Positions 42,921-51,153 of a stretch of DNA of 64,000 nucleotides are shown piece after piece. Both the position numbers and the translations under genes were made by a program. Each line of letters opens with the position of its first letter. Positions within the stretch are counted from its first letter, which is position 1. The notes under the pieces are model-generated. The model did no database searches and had not been told where the DNA came from. It saw only the letters and a list, made by a program, of their open reading frames with translations. This stretch comes from Pseudomonas sp. PSB18 (lineage in GTDB: Bacteria; Pseudomonadota; Gammaproteobacteria; Pseudomonadales; Pseudomonadaceae): the NCBI RefSeq assembly GCF_014596565.1, contig NZ_NOIN01000009.1, positions 186,001 through 250,000 of the forward strand, given 5' to 3'.

Positions 42921-43400
42921 ATGAAAAGGATTTCGTCGACAGTTGTCGCATTGACACTGCTCGTCGCATGCTCGACCACCGTTCAAGCTGATGCTGCTTC
43001 GCTTAATGAGGCGCGGGCACTTGTTGCCCGGACAGGGTTGGGCAAAAAGCTCCCTTCCCTGGCGCTGTTGACGGCGAAGCGCACGACAACCTACGCGACG
43101 ATCGCCGATAAGCTTGGAAACGCCAGTGCGAACAGTGCGTTATCCGACGAGATCAATGCGCTGCTGCCGCGATACCAGCCCAAATGGGATGAGAGCCTGG
43201 CCGTCGCCTATGAGAAGACCTTCAGCGAGGAAGAGTTGTCGTCGCTCGTCGCGCAAGGCCGCGCTTCAAAGTACGCGTCGCAAGTGCAAGAACGGCAAGC
43301 CGGGATAGGTCGCTACATGCAAGCCAATGCCCAGCCTATCCTGGTTGCGCTCGCTTCCGATGCGCTTAAGGCGACCTTGTCCAAATACGCTCGGCAATAG
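42921..43400 (+). CDS. exported helical protein, possibly DUF2059-like
   Basis: A 159-aa protein. The signal peptide (1-~24) ends near TTVQADA and contains a VACS that could be a lipobox. The mature part is all-helical with FSEEELSSLVAQGRASKYAS, reminiscent of DUF2059 proteins. Start ATG 42921 follows GGGGGATGGGAA. Function unknown; likely periplasmic. Confidence 0.55.
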   Translation: MKRISSTVVALTLLVACSTTVQADAASLNEARALVARTGLGKKLPSLALLTAKRTTTYATIADKLGNASANSALSDEINALLPRYQPKWDESLAVAYEKTFSEEELSSLVAQGRASKYASQVQERQAGIGRYMQANAQPILVALASDALKATLSKYARQ

Positions 43401-43554
43401 GCGGCGAAGCGGAACTTGATCCGGACGTGTTCATCTTGGGCTCCCTTCGGGTTTGCCAAATAGCATCGGGCAAATTCGCAGCAGCATCGAGCAAAAGCTT
43501 CCGGGCGCGTGCCATTAAGGTTCTCCTGAAATCCATCCACAGCAGGAGAACATC

Positions 43555-44151
43555 ATGGGCCCATGGGTGAGTTTGGCGTTGCGTCTTCAGATGGCTGCAC
43601 TATGCCTGGTCCTGTCGATCAGTACTGTTTCGGCTGCGCAGACAGCGACCCAGCGTGCCAATGTGCATTTGGTACGCCAGGCGTTCACGAACTGGCAACA
43701 AGGCAAAGGCACGGTGTTCGATCTGCTGGCGCCTGATGCCAAATGGACCGTTGCAGGATCCAGTCCGGTTTCAGCGGTGTACAACAACAAGGCGGAGTTG
43801 ATGGAGCAGGCCGTACGCCCCATCAGCGCTCGACTGGCGACGCCTATTTCTCCCGTTGTCCAAAGCATTATTGCCGAGGACGATGTGGTGGTCGTGCTCT
43901 GGAAAGGGAAGGCCATCGCTCGGGATCGCAAACCCTATGACAATACTTACCTATGGCATATGACGTTCAAGGAAGGACAGGTCGTTGAGGTCAAAGCGTT
44001 TCTGGATACCTATGTGCTGAACGACCTCATGGTGCGTGTGCAACCTGCCCCTTTGCATCGCACCAATCGGCTACGCTCGACTCAGAACCAAAGAACTGAT
44101 GAGTGGTCTGTTGAGTGGCCGAAGTTCAACCCACCTGAGGTAGCGCAATGA
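43555..44151 (+). CDS. exported SnoaL/NTF2-like protein
   Basis: A 198-aa protein with signal peptide (1-~28, MAALCLVLSISTVSA) and an NTF2-like cone-shaped domain (~35-165): NVHLVRQAFTNWQQGKGTVF, APDAKWTVAGSSPVSAVYNN, VVLWKGKAIARDRKPYDNTY. This fold is used by isomerases and ligand-binding proteins. ATG 43555 follows AGCAGGAGAACATC. It overlaps the zinc-ribbon gene by ATGA. Confidence 0.8.
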   Translation: MGPWVSLALRLQMAALCLVLSISTVSAAQTATQRANVHLVRQAFTNWQQGKGTVFDLLAPDAKWTVAGSSPVSAVYNNKAELMEQAVRPISARLATPISPVVQSIIAEDDVVVVLWKGKAIARDRKPYDNTYLWHMTFKEGQVVEVKAFLDTYVLNDLMVRVQPAPLHRTNRLRSTQNQRTDEWSVEWPKFNPPEVAQ

Positions 44152-44375
44152 GCCTGATCGATTGTCCAGAATGCTCTTCCCGTATTTCCGACAAGGCATA
44201 CGCTTGCCCTCAATGCGGCAACCCCTTTCGCGAGCCGAGTTTTCGCCTGACGGAGAAAAACCTCGGGCAGATTGCCGGGGTGACAGGGGTCTGGCTGACA
44301 GCGCCGTGGATTGCACGCATGGTGTTCGGCGTGGTGTTGGTGATAGCGGTAGCGGCGGTATTGATTCTGCGCTGA
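44148..44375 (+). CDS. small zinc-ribbon membrane protein
   Basis: A 75-aa protein. C-x2-C pairs in DCPECSS and ACPQCGNP form a zinc ribbon at the N-terminus; one transmembrane helix (MVFGVVLVIAVAAVLIL) closes the protein. Start overlaps the stop of the NTF2-like gene (ATGA), so the two are coupled. The zinc ribbon faces the cytoplasm. Confidence 0.8.
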   Translation: MSLIDCPECSSRISDKAYACPQCGNPFREPSFRLTEKNLGQIAGVTGVWLTAPWIARMVFGVVLVIAVAAVLILR

Positions 44376-44463
44376 TGCATATTGGGGACGATTCGGCATT
44401 CTCGTGAAAACGGCTCGTTGAATCACGAGCCGTTAAAAGATCGACTGGAGGACGGTGGATTTA

Positions 44464-44709
44464 TCACTCCACGTTGCCGCTGGTCACCACCGTGAACTTG
44501 CGGCTGAACTCCAATACTTCACACACGCCGGTATGACCTGCCGGAACAGATACCGCATCACCTGCCTTCATCTCGAAGCGTTCGCCGGTGTCCAGGGTAA
44601 TGGCGATGCGGCCTTCGATCAGCACGAAGGCTTCATCGTTGTCGAAGCGCCAGTCGAATGTCGAAGGTTGTGAGGTGAAAAACGCCACGGCTTTGTACGG
44701 GGTTTTCAC
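44464..44709 (-). CDS. cupin-domain protein, possibly 5'-truncated
   Basis: A cupin barrel of about 81 aa: FDNDEAFVLIEGRIAITLDT, MKAGDAVSVPAGHTGVCEVL. The in-frame codons before GTG 44709 are antisense to a TetR remnant (44727-44840) and look foreign. There is no ribosome site at GTG 44709 or at GTG 44787. The native 5' end was probably lost when the adjacent remnant zone formed; alternatively the short form is functional. Confidence 0.55.
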   Translation of the reverse strand: MKTPYKAVAFFTSQPSTFDWRFDNDEAFVLIEGRIAITLDTGERFEMKAGDAVSVPAGHTGVCEVLEFSRKFTVVTSGNVE

Positions 44710-44726
44710 GCCAACAGTCCGTAGAA

Positions 44727-44840
44727 GTTTCAATTGCTTCCATCGAGGGCTCGGTGGCCCTGTGCCGTGCCGCGCGCAGCTCGACACCGCTGGACCTCAT
44801 CTGGCAGGAACTGAAGCAGAGCTTCGAGCGGGAACTCTAG
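44727..44840 (+). pseudogene. TetR-family regulator, C-terminal remnant (+ strand)
   Basis: The plus-strand frame reads SIEGSVALCRAARSSTPLDL and on to a TAG stop, a typical end of a LmrA/YxaF-type TetR regulator. No helix-turn-helix part precedes it; only 37 codons survive. It runs antisense to the 5' region of the cupin gene. Confidence 0.75.
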
Positions 44841-44995
44841 GCTTTGACGCTGGCGAGCTCCAACTGACGCAAACCACGCTCGGTCACGGCATCGATATAA
44901 CTCGGATCACCGTAGATCCGGGCCAGCAGGATCGCGCCCTCGAAATCGGCCACCAATTGTCGCGCCAGGCTCTGCGCTTCGGCCTGGCTATAGGC
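44837..44995 (-). pseudogene. TetR-family regulator, second C-terminal remnant (- strand)
   Basis: The minus-strand frame reads SLARQLVADFEGAILLARIY, then a helical tail ending LELASVKA and TAG. It is another TetR C-terminus, differing from the first. The two stop codons overlap at the CTAG of 44837-44840. The upstream part is absent: at ~44995 the sequence changes to a crotonase remnant. Confidence 0.72.
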
Positions 44996-45000
44996 CGCGC

Positions 45001-45219
45001 GGCCAGGAACTGGGTCGTGCCATCGAATACGCCGAGCGCATTGCCAAGGCGGCTCCTTTGGCGATCAAGGCCACTCTGCAATCGGCTTTCCAGGCCCGAG
45101 ACGAGGGTGACGATGCGGCGCTCTCCAAGCTCAACGAGCTGCTGTTCACGCTGATGAAGAGCGAAGACGTGCGTGAAGGCGTCATGGCAATGATGCAGAA
45201 GCGTGAACCGGTGTTTAAG
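45001..45219 (+). pseudogene. enoyl-CoA hydratase, C-terminal remnant
   Basis: The frame encodes GQELGRAIEYAERIAKAAPL, then IKATLQSAFQ and GVMAMMQKREPVFK, the usual final ~70 residues of a crotonase. The N-terminal catalytic domain is missing. The frame then runs out of homology at ~45220. Confidence 0.78.
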
Positions 45220-45230
45220 GCCGTTAATTC

Positions 45231-45581
45231 AAGGGCGGCTTTTGGAGGGCATGCCTTGGGATTGCGGACTGGCGGCGCTGGTGTGTCTATCCCCATTACT
45301 TCTTCGATGATCCTTCCATGACGGATGTCGCCGCGCTTTACGCACAGGTACGCACGCCCTGCGTATTCGCCAATGCGGTGGATGATCCTTGGGCGCCGCC
45401 TGTCTCGCGGGACGCGTTTATCAAGGGTTATCGCAACGTTCCGTTTCGGGTACGGGACCTCCATCCCGAGACGAAAAAGCAGCCAATCGGCCACATGGGG
45501 TATTTCCGGCCGTCGGCAGAACCGCTCTGGGATGAAGTGCTCAAGTGGCTCGTGACCCAGAAGCAGTGGGCCGTGGGCTGA
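45231..45581 (+). pseudogene. alpha/beta hydrolase, C-terminal remnant
   Basis: The frame from ~45231 reads ADWRRWCVYPHYFFDDPSMT and on through FANAVDDPWAPP (acid region) to IGHMGYFRP (catalytic His region), closing with the hydrolase tail at 45581. The nucleophile half is missing. An ATG at 45318 could still give an 87-aa product, but not an active enzyme. Confidence 0.75.
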
Positions 45582-45600
45582 ACCGATGCCCTTGGCAAGG

Positions 45601-46533
45601 TCACGTATTCAACGCCAACTGCGGTCTGTCCGGATCCAGCTGCATCCGCCTGAACTGCCCCGGCGGCAGTCCATGGATCTGGCGGAAGCGCCGTGAAAAA
45701 TAAGCCTCGTCGGCGAACCCGCACAGTCGCGCCACTTCGCCCACGGGGCGGGTGCCGTTGAGCAGGTAGTTGCGTGCCGCGTGCATCCTGCGCTCGAGCA
45801 CCAGTTCGGTGAATGTCTTGCCGATTTCCTTGCGCAGCCAGTGGGTCAGGTAGGTCGGCGACAGGTAGGTGGCAGCGGCTACCTTGATCAGGTTGAGGTC
45901 GGGGTCGGCAATATTCCTGCGCAGGTATTCGGACATCCTGCCCAATGCATCGCGTCGGCTGATTTCAGCAGCGTTCTCTTCGGCCAACTGCTTGAGCGGC
46001 TCGGCATATAGGGCACAGACGCTACCGATCAACTGCAGCAACAACCCCTTGAGGATTTCCCGGGTGCCGAACTGGCGGTTCCTGTCCAGGACACGCATCT
46101 GCTCGATCAGTCCACAGACTTTGGCGAAATCCTCATGGCCCAGAATGAAATCCAGATGTTCCTGGAAACGGAACGGCGATAACTCGGGTGCCAGCAGAAT
46201 CGAGACTTCCTCCAGATCCATCGGGTCGCACTGCAGATGGGGCAGCAGGAAGGTCTGGGAGAAGTTGATCACCATGAAATTGCTGTCTGCCGGGTGCGGA
46301 ATCACATGCACGCGATGGGGCAGGATGAACGCCAGGGTGTTTCGCGGGAACGGACGCTCGACATGACCGATGTGCTGCACGGTGTCGCCACCGAGGTTGA
46401 TCTGGATCTGGAAGTACTCGTGGCGATGGGGGCTGGTTTCGGCGCGCCGGCCCTTTTTGTCGCGGATGTAAAAGTCCGTCAATTCGCTGCGTTGCTGCAT
46501 GAAATAGGTAGGGACTTGGCTTGGTGATGACAT
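45601..46533 (-). CDS. AraC-family transcriptional regulator
   Basis: About 310 aa. An N-terminal cupin-like sensor (~30-150: PHRHEYFQIQINLGGDTVQH, FPRNTLAFILPHRVHVIPHP) is followed by two helix-turn-helix motifs (~215-300: NLIKVAAATYLSPTYLTHWL; VGEVARLCGFADEAYFSRRF). ATG 46533 is chosen; a further upstream ATG (46629) would place coding sequence over the palindrome GTCATACGATGAC. It is divergent from the MFS-FAH-SDR-dehydrogenase cluster and likely controls it. Confidence 0.85.
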   Translation of the reverse strand: MSSPSQVPTYFMQQRSELTDFYIRDKKGRRAETSPHRHEYFQIQINLGGDTVQHIGHVERPFPRNTLAFILPHRVHVIPHPADSNFMVINFSQTFLLPHLQCDPMDLEEVSILLAPELSPFRFQEHLDFILGHEDFAKVCGLIEQMRVLDRNRQFGTREILKGLLLQLIGSVCALYAEPLKQLAEENAAEISRRDALGRMSEYLRRNIADPDLNLIKVAAATYLSPTYLTHWLRKEIGKTFTELVLERRMHAARNYLLNGTRPVGEVARLCGFADEAYFSRRFRQIHGLPPGQFRRMQLDPDRPQLALNT

Positions 46534-46602
46534 CTCCTGGGAATCCTCTACAACGGCTTGGGCGTTGTGATTGTGCGGGTGTCGTCCATTGAATTTCAAT
46601 AA

Positions 46603-46615
46603 GTCATACGATGAC
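46603..46615. promoter_or_regulatory. putative operator between the AraC and MFS genes
   Basis: GTCAT-ACG-ATGAC is a perfect palindrome with the same core (TCATACGAT) as the site before araF (2810) and close to that before the FadR-type gene (41). It suggests that this second cluster also answers to the FadR-type regulator at 92. Confidence 0.5.
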
Positions 46616-46659
46616 AAGCTGTCCAGCATGGAATTTATCGTCTGATAGAAAGACGAGGC

Positions 46660-46771
46660 CTGTCCAAAAAACGATATGTGCCAGTTTTTAATATTCTTCT
46701 TTAAAAACAGTCAGTTGGTGGGATTTTAAGAAAAATAACACTGTTTTTTAAGCGCCGATTTTTTTGGACAG
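46660..46771. repeat. 12-base inverted repeat bracketing the A/T-rich MFS promoter region
   Basis: CTGTCCAAAAAA (46660-46671) and TTTTTTGGACAG (46760-46771) enclose an A/T-rich stretch in front of the MFS gene. The spacing of 88 bases is too long for a simple operator; it could fold, or mark the ends of an insertion. Confidence 0.55.
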
Positions 46772-46937
46772 CCCCATCAATCGCTGTTTTCCAAGGAAAA
46801 AACGATCTAACGCCTCAATTGATTTCGCATGGTTGTACGACCACATTGGCGGCCATGCAGCCACCGCCTATCAAGGCCAGTCAAGGTGTGCTGCTGGCAA
46901 GTATTTCGATACGTCTAACAATAATGAAGGGTCATCC

Positions 46938-48290
46938 ATGTCGAATTCCCACACTTCCCAGACCACCGCGCCGCCGATGGCAGCCAGCGTCCTGGACGCC
47001 GCTGCGCCTGTCCGGCTGCCGTCCCGCCGGCGTTGGTTCATGCTGTCGTTGCTGTTGATTGCAACAATCATCAACTACATCGATCGGGTGAACATCTCGA
47101 TTGCGGCCCCTTTCCTGGCCAAGGACCTGGGCTTGGACAAGATCGAAATGGGCCTGATCTTTTCCGCCTTTGCCTGGACTTATGCCATCGCATTGGTGCC
47201 CGCGGGGTTCATCGCCGATCGGTTCGGTTCTCGATTCACTTACGGGATGTCGCTGATCAGTTGGTCGACGGTCACCGTCTGTCAGGGGCTTGCCACGGGG
47301 TTCGCTTCGCTGTTTGGCCTGCGCCTGGCCGTCGGTGCGATGGAAGCGCCGGCGTTTCCGGCTAATAGCCGGGCGGTCACGGTGTGGTTTCCGGCGCGGG
47401 AACGGGGCCTGGCGAGCAGCATCTATGTCTGCGGCCAGTACCTGGGCACGGCGTTGTTTACCGGTGCGCTGCTATGGCTGGCAACCACCTACGACTGGCG
47501 GCATGTGTTCTACAGCACCGGCGCATTGGGCATTGTGTTCGGTGTGCTCTGGCTGTACCTGTACCGCGATCCCATGAACTGCAAGAAAGTCAGCAAGGAA
47601 GAGCTCACGTACATCGAGGCGGGGGGCGGGCTGGTCAAGAGCAGCCAGGAGCGTACCCGCTTCAACTGGCGGCAGATTGCCGAGCTGTTCAGCTATCGGC
47701 AGGTCTGGGCGATCTGCATCGGCAAGTTCGCCAGCACGTCGGCGCTGTACTTCTTTCTCACCTGGTTCCCGACGTACCTGATCGAAGAGCGTCAACTGAC
47801 CATGATCAAGGCGGGGATCTTCGCCGTTCTGCCGTTCGTGGGGGCGACGGTGGGTATTCTGCTGGCGGGGATCATTTCCGACTTGCTGATTCGCCGTGGC
47901 TATTCGTTGTCCTTTGCCCGCAAGTTGCCGCTGGTGGTGGGCTCGATGTTGGGCATGTCCATCGTCCTGGTGAACTTCACCGACTCGAACGTCATCTGCA
48001 TTGCCATCCTGACCATCGCCTTCTTCGCCCAGGGCATTGCTTCGTCCTCCTGGGCTGCGGTGTCGGAGGTCGCGCCCAAGGAACTCATCGGACTCACCGG
48101 TGGGATCACCAGCCTGGCCGCCAACATCGGCGGCATCGTCACCCCGATCGTGATCGGCGCGATTGTCCACAAGACCGGCTCGTTTGCCTTGGCCTTCTGG
48201 TTCATTGGCGGCGTGGCGCTGGTGGGCACCTTGTCCTACTCGTTTCTGCTTGGGCGGTTGTATCGCATAGAACTCAAGACCCGAGCCTGA
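46938..48290 (+). CDS. MFS transporter, anion:cation symporter family
   Basis: A 450-aa inner-membrane protein with 12 helices, ACS family: IINYIDRVNISIAAPFL, RLAVGAMEAPAFPANSRAVT, WFPARERGLASSIYV. It is distantly similar to the galactonate permease at 11917. It probably imports a sugar acid or keto acid for the next three enzymes. ATG 46938 follows GAAGG; AACAATAA at 46917-46924 resembles a Crc/Hfq target. Confidence 0.87.
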   Translation: MSNSHTSQTTAPPMAASVLDAAAPVRLPSRRRWFMLSLLLIATIINYIDRVNISIAAPFLAKDLGLDKIEMGLIFSAFAWTYAIALVPAGFIADRFGSRFTYGMSLISWSTVTVCQGLATGFASLFGLRLAVGAMEAPAFPANSRAVTVWFPARERGLASSIYVCGQYLGTALFTGALLWLATTYDWRHVFYSTGALGIVFGVLWLYLYRDPMNCKKVSKEELTYIEAGGGLVKSSQERTRFNWRQIAELFSYRQVWAICIGKFASTSALYFFLTWFPTYLIEERQLTMIKAGIFAVLPFVGATVGILLAGIISDLLIRRGYSLSFARKLPLVVGSMLGMSIVLVNFTDSNVICIAILTIAFFAQGIASSSWAAVSEVAPKELIGLTGGITSLAANIGGIVTPIVIGAIVHKTGSFALAFWFIGGVALVGTLSYSFLLGRLYRIELKTRA

Positions 48291-48382
48291 AACCCGTTTT
48301 TCTCCAAGACGAGGCGGCTTTTCTCCAACTTTGCCAAAGATTGCCGCCGTACGCTGACGCTTCTATCAGGACTTTTATCAGG

Positions 48383-49075
48383 ATGAACATGACCGAGTAT
48401 GTCTTTACTCCGGACCTGCCAGTGACTCTGCCGGTTGTCGGTACCCCACAGCGTTTTCCCGTCGGCCGGGTGTTTTGTGTCGGTCGCAATTACCCATGGC
48501 CCGATGCCCAGGGGCAGAACCGCCAGCCGCCAGTGTTCTTCATGAAGCCGGCCAGCAGCGTGGTGGATGCGGTTGGTGTCGTGCCGTTTCCGTCGGTGAC
48601 TGAAGAGTTCGTTCATGAAATCGAATTGGTGGTGGCCATCGGTGAGGGCGGCGCGAATATTCCCGAGAGCCAGGCATTGGCGTATGTGTGGGGCTACGCC
48701 GCCGGTCTTGACCTGACGCGCCGTGATGTCCAGCGTCAGGCCAAACGCGACGGTTTGCCCTGGGAAGGCGCCAAGGTGTTCGACGGTGCTGCGCCGATGA
48801 CCGCCATCGTGCCGGTCGCGAAGGCGGGGCATCTCGGGGGTGAGTTGTGGCTGAGCGTGAACGGCCAGGAGCGCCAGCGCGACAGCCTCGACAGCCAGAT
48901 CTGGTCGGTCAGTGAAGTGATCAGCCGAATCTCGCAGTCGGTGTCGCTCAGGGCCGGGGATCTGATCATGACCGGCAGCCCGGCGGGTGTAGACGAGTTG
49001 CGCCCCGGCGACATCATCAGCGCCGGCATCGACGGCATCGGCCAACTGGAAATGCGTGTCGGCCAACGGCCTTGA
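48383..49075 (+). CDS. fumarylacetoacetate-hydrolase-family protein (fumarylpyruvate hydrolase-like)
   Basis: A 230-aa FAH-family enzyme. Metal ligands: the Glu pair in FVHEIELVVAIGEG and the Asp in GYAAGLDLTRRDVQRQAK. The C-terminal LRAGDLIMTGSPAGVDEL is typical. The GRNYPWP and FMKPASSVVD segments resemble fumarylpyruvate hydrolase of gentisate degradation, but no gentisate gene is nearby. It may cleave a 2,4-diketo acid derived from a sugar acid. ATG 48383 follows a CAGG. Confidence 0.82.
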   Translation: MNMTEYVFTPDLPVTLPVVGTPQRFPVGRVFCVGRNYPWPDAQGQNRQPPVFFMKPASSVVDAVGVVPFPSVTEEFVHEIELVVAIGEGGANIPESQALAYVWGYAAGLDLTRRDVQRQAKRDGLPWEGAKVFDGAAPMTAIVPVAKAGHLGGELWLSVNGQERQRDSLDSQIWSVSEVISRISQSVSLRAGDLIMTGSPAGVDELRPGDIISAGIDGIGQLEMRVGQRP

Positions 49076-49116
49076 GCGCGGCACGCGTCCCATGGATTTG
49101 AAAAGGAAATGACAGC

Positions 49117-49875
49117 ATGTCCAACCCATTGAAAGTGGCCCTGGTTACCGGCGCCGGCAGCGGCATCGGCCGCGCCGTGGCCTTGGGCCTGATGGAAGAC
49201 GGGTACACGTTGGTATTGGCCGGACGCCGTCCCGAGCCGTTGCAGGCCTTGGTCGAGCTGGCCGCCAGTGAGGGGCGGGAAGCGTTGGCGGTGCCTACCG
49301 ATGTACGCGATCAGGCCAGCGTCGAGGCGCTGTTCGCAACCATTACCGTGACGTTCGGACGCCTGGACGTCGTGTTCAACAACGCCGGGGTCAACGCTCC
49401 GGCCGTGCCGCTGGACGAGCTGACGTTCGAGCAATGGCGCAACGTGATCGACACCAACCTCAACGGGGTTTTCCTGTGTGCCCGTGGGGCCTTCGGGCTG
49501 ATGCGCCGGCAACAGCCGCAGGGCGGGCGCATCATCAATAACGGTTCGATTTCCGCCCATACCCCACGGCCGTTCAGCAGCGCCTACACCGCCAGCAAGC
49601 ATGCGGTGTTGGGGCTGACCAAATCCCTGGCCCTGGATGGCCGGGAATTCAACATCGCCTGCAGCCAGATCGACATCGGCAATGCCTTGACGGAGATGTC
49701 GGTGCGCATGACCAAGGGTGTGCGCCAGGCCAACGGCAGCATCGCGGTAGAGCCGATGGTGGACGTCAAGCATGTGGCCGACGCCGTGCGCTACATCGCC
49801 GGCCTGCCGTTGTCGGCCAACGTCCTGAACATGACCGTCATGGCCACGGCCATGCCTTTTGCCGGTCGCGGTTGA
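49117..49875 (+). CDS. SDR-family oxidoreductase of the second sugar-acid cluster
   Basis: A 252-aa SDR. Cofactor motif TGAGSGIGRAV near residue 11, NNAG, catalytic Ser in NNGSISAHTP and Y-x3-K in YTASKHAVL. The C-terminal end lacks the usual IDGG motif. It lies in an operon with the transporter and the FAH-type enzyme and probably oxidises a hydroxyl of a sugar-derived acid before cleavage. Substrate unknown. Confidence 0.85.
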   Translation: MSNPLKVALVTGAGSGIGRAVALGLMEDGYTLVLAGRRPEPLQALVELAASEGREALAVPTDVRDQASVEALFATITVTFGRLDVVFNNAGVNAPAVPLDELTFEQWRNVIDTNLNGVFLCARGAFGLMRRQQPQGGRIINNGSISAHTPRPFSSAYTASKHAVLGLTKSLALDGREFNIACSQIDIGNALTEMSVRMTKGVRQANGSIAVEPMVDVKHVADAVRYIAGLPLSANVLNMTVMATAMPFAGRG

Positions 49876-49957
49876 GCCTGAACACCGGCATCCGCCAAGC
49901 CGTCAGCGGGCAGCAATACGCTTGAATCGATCTACTCTTTCGCTCCATGAGGTCCAC

Positions 49958-50914
49958 ATGAAACCAGAAGTCTTGCAACTCAGTCCGATCCTGATTCCTG
50001 AAATCAACACCCGGCTCAATGAGTTGTTTACTGTCCGGCGCTATTTCGAACAGGCCGACAAACCGGCCTACCTGCAGGAACATGGCGCTCACATTCGCGG
50101 CGTGATCACCGGTGGGCATACCGGTATCAGCCAGGCGCTCATGGCACAGCTGCCTAAATTGGAAGTGGTGGCGGTCAACGGTGTGGGCACCGATGCGGTG
50201 GACCTGGCCTACGCCCGGGATCGCGGGATTCGCGTGACCGCTACCATCGGCGCGCTGACCGAAGACGTCGCCGATCTGGCCGTCGGCCTATTGATTGCCG
50301 TATGCCGTGGCCTGTGCACCGGCGATCGCTACGTGCGTTCGGGCCAATGGCCTCACAGCGCGACGCCGTTGGCACCGTTGCCGCTGGCCCGCCAGGTGTC
50401 CGGCATGCGCGTCGGCATCGTCGGCATGGGCCGTGTCGGTCGGGCCGTGGCAACGCGACTGGCGGCGTTCGGTTGCACCATCAGCTACACCGACCTGCAA
50501 CCGATGAACGATGTGGCTCACACGTTCATCGCCGATCTCAAGCAACTGGCCAGCGCCAGCGATGCCTTGATCCTGGCGGCCGCCGCCGACCAGGCCGAAG
50601 CCATCATCAATGCCCAGGTACTGAACGCCTTGGGCAAGGGCGGTTACCTGATCAACGTGGCCCGGGGCAAATTGGTCAACGAAGCCGATCTGGTCGCGGC
50701 GCTGGCCGCTGGTGACATTGCGGGGGCGGGCCTGGATGTGTTCGTCGATGAACCGAATGTTCCCGAGGCCCTGTATGGCAACGAGCACGTGGTCCTGCAA
50801 CCCCACCGCGCCAGCGCAACCCTGCAGACCCGCACGCGAATGGGAGAAATGGTCGTAGCGAGCCTGCTGGACAGTTTTGCCGGAAAAGTGCCGCACGGGT
50901 GTGTGACTGGGTGA
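49958..50914 (+). CDS. D-2-hydroxyacid dehydrogenase (hydroxypyruvate/glyoxylate reductase-like)
   Basis: A 318-aa NAD(P)-dependent dehydrogenase. Rossmann motif VGIVGMGRVGRAVATRL (~150-166), catalytic Arg in NVARGKLVNE, Glu in VDEPNVPE, and His in LQPHRASATL. The Arg-Glu-His set is complete. It would reduce hydroxypyruvate or glyoxylate, or a keto acid released by the cluster. Start ATG 49958 (MKPEVLQLSPIL). Confidence 0.87.
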   Translation: MKPEVLQLSPILIPEINTRLNELFTVRRYFEQADKPAYLQEHGAHIRGVITGGHTGISQALMAQLPKLEVVAVNGVGTDAVDLAYARDRGIRVTATIGALTEDVADLAVGLLIAVCRGLCTGDRYVRSGQWPHSATPLAPLPLARQVSGMRVGIVGMGRVGRAVATRLAAFGCTISYTDLQPMNDVAHTFIADLKQLASASDALILAAAADQAEAIINAQVLNALGKGGYLINVARGKLVNEADLVAALAAGDIAGAGLDVFVDEPNVPEALYGNEHVVLQPHRASATLQTRTRMGEMVVASLLDSFAGKVPHGCVTG

Positions 50915-50950
50915 GACTGTCACGCAGATATTGAATGTACCGCCGCCATC

Positions 50951-51044
50951 GCCGGCAAGCCCGGCTCCCACAGGTCCGGTGGCGTATGCAGATGCTGCGC
51001 ACACCCCGAATCCCTTGTGGGAGCGAGCCTGCTCGCGATAGCGG
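50951..51044. repeat. REP pair
   Basis: Two REP copies, GGCAAGCCCGGCTCCCACAG and GTGGGAGCGAGCCTGCTCGC, face away from each other with about 40 bases between. Confidence 0.85.
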
Positions 51045-51153
51045 AATGTGTGGCGACTTAGTGGCCCGGCGCTGGCGCAGTACCCCGCTGACGTTGGTGG
51101 TGGGGATGGTGGCGTTGAGGGTTGTGAAGCTCATCGGATCTGGCCACACAGCT

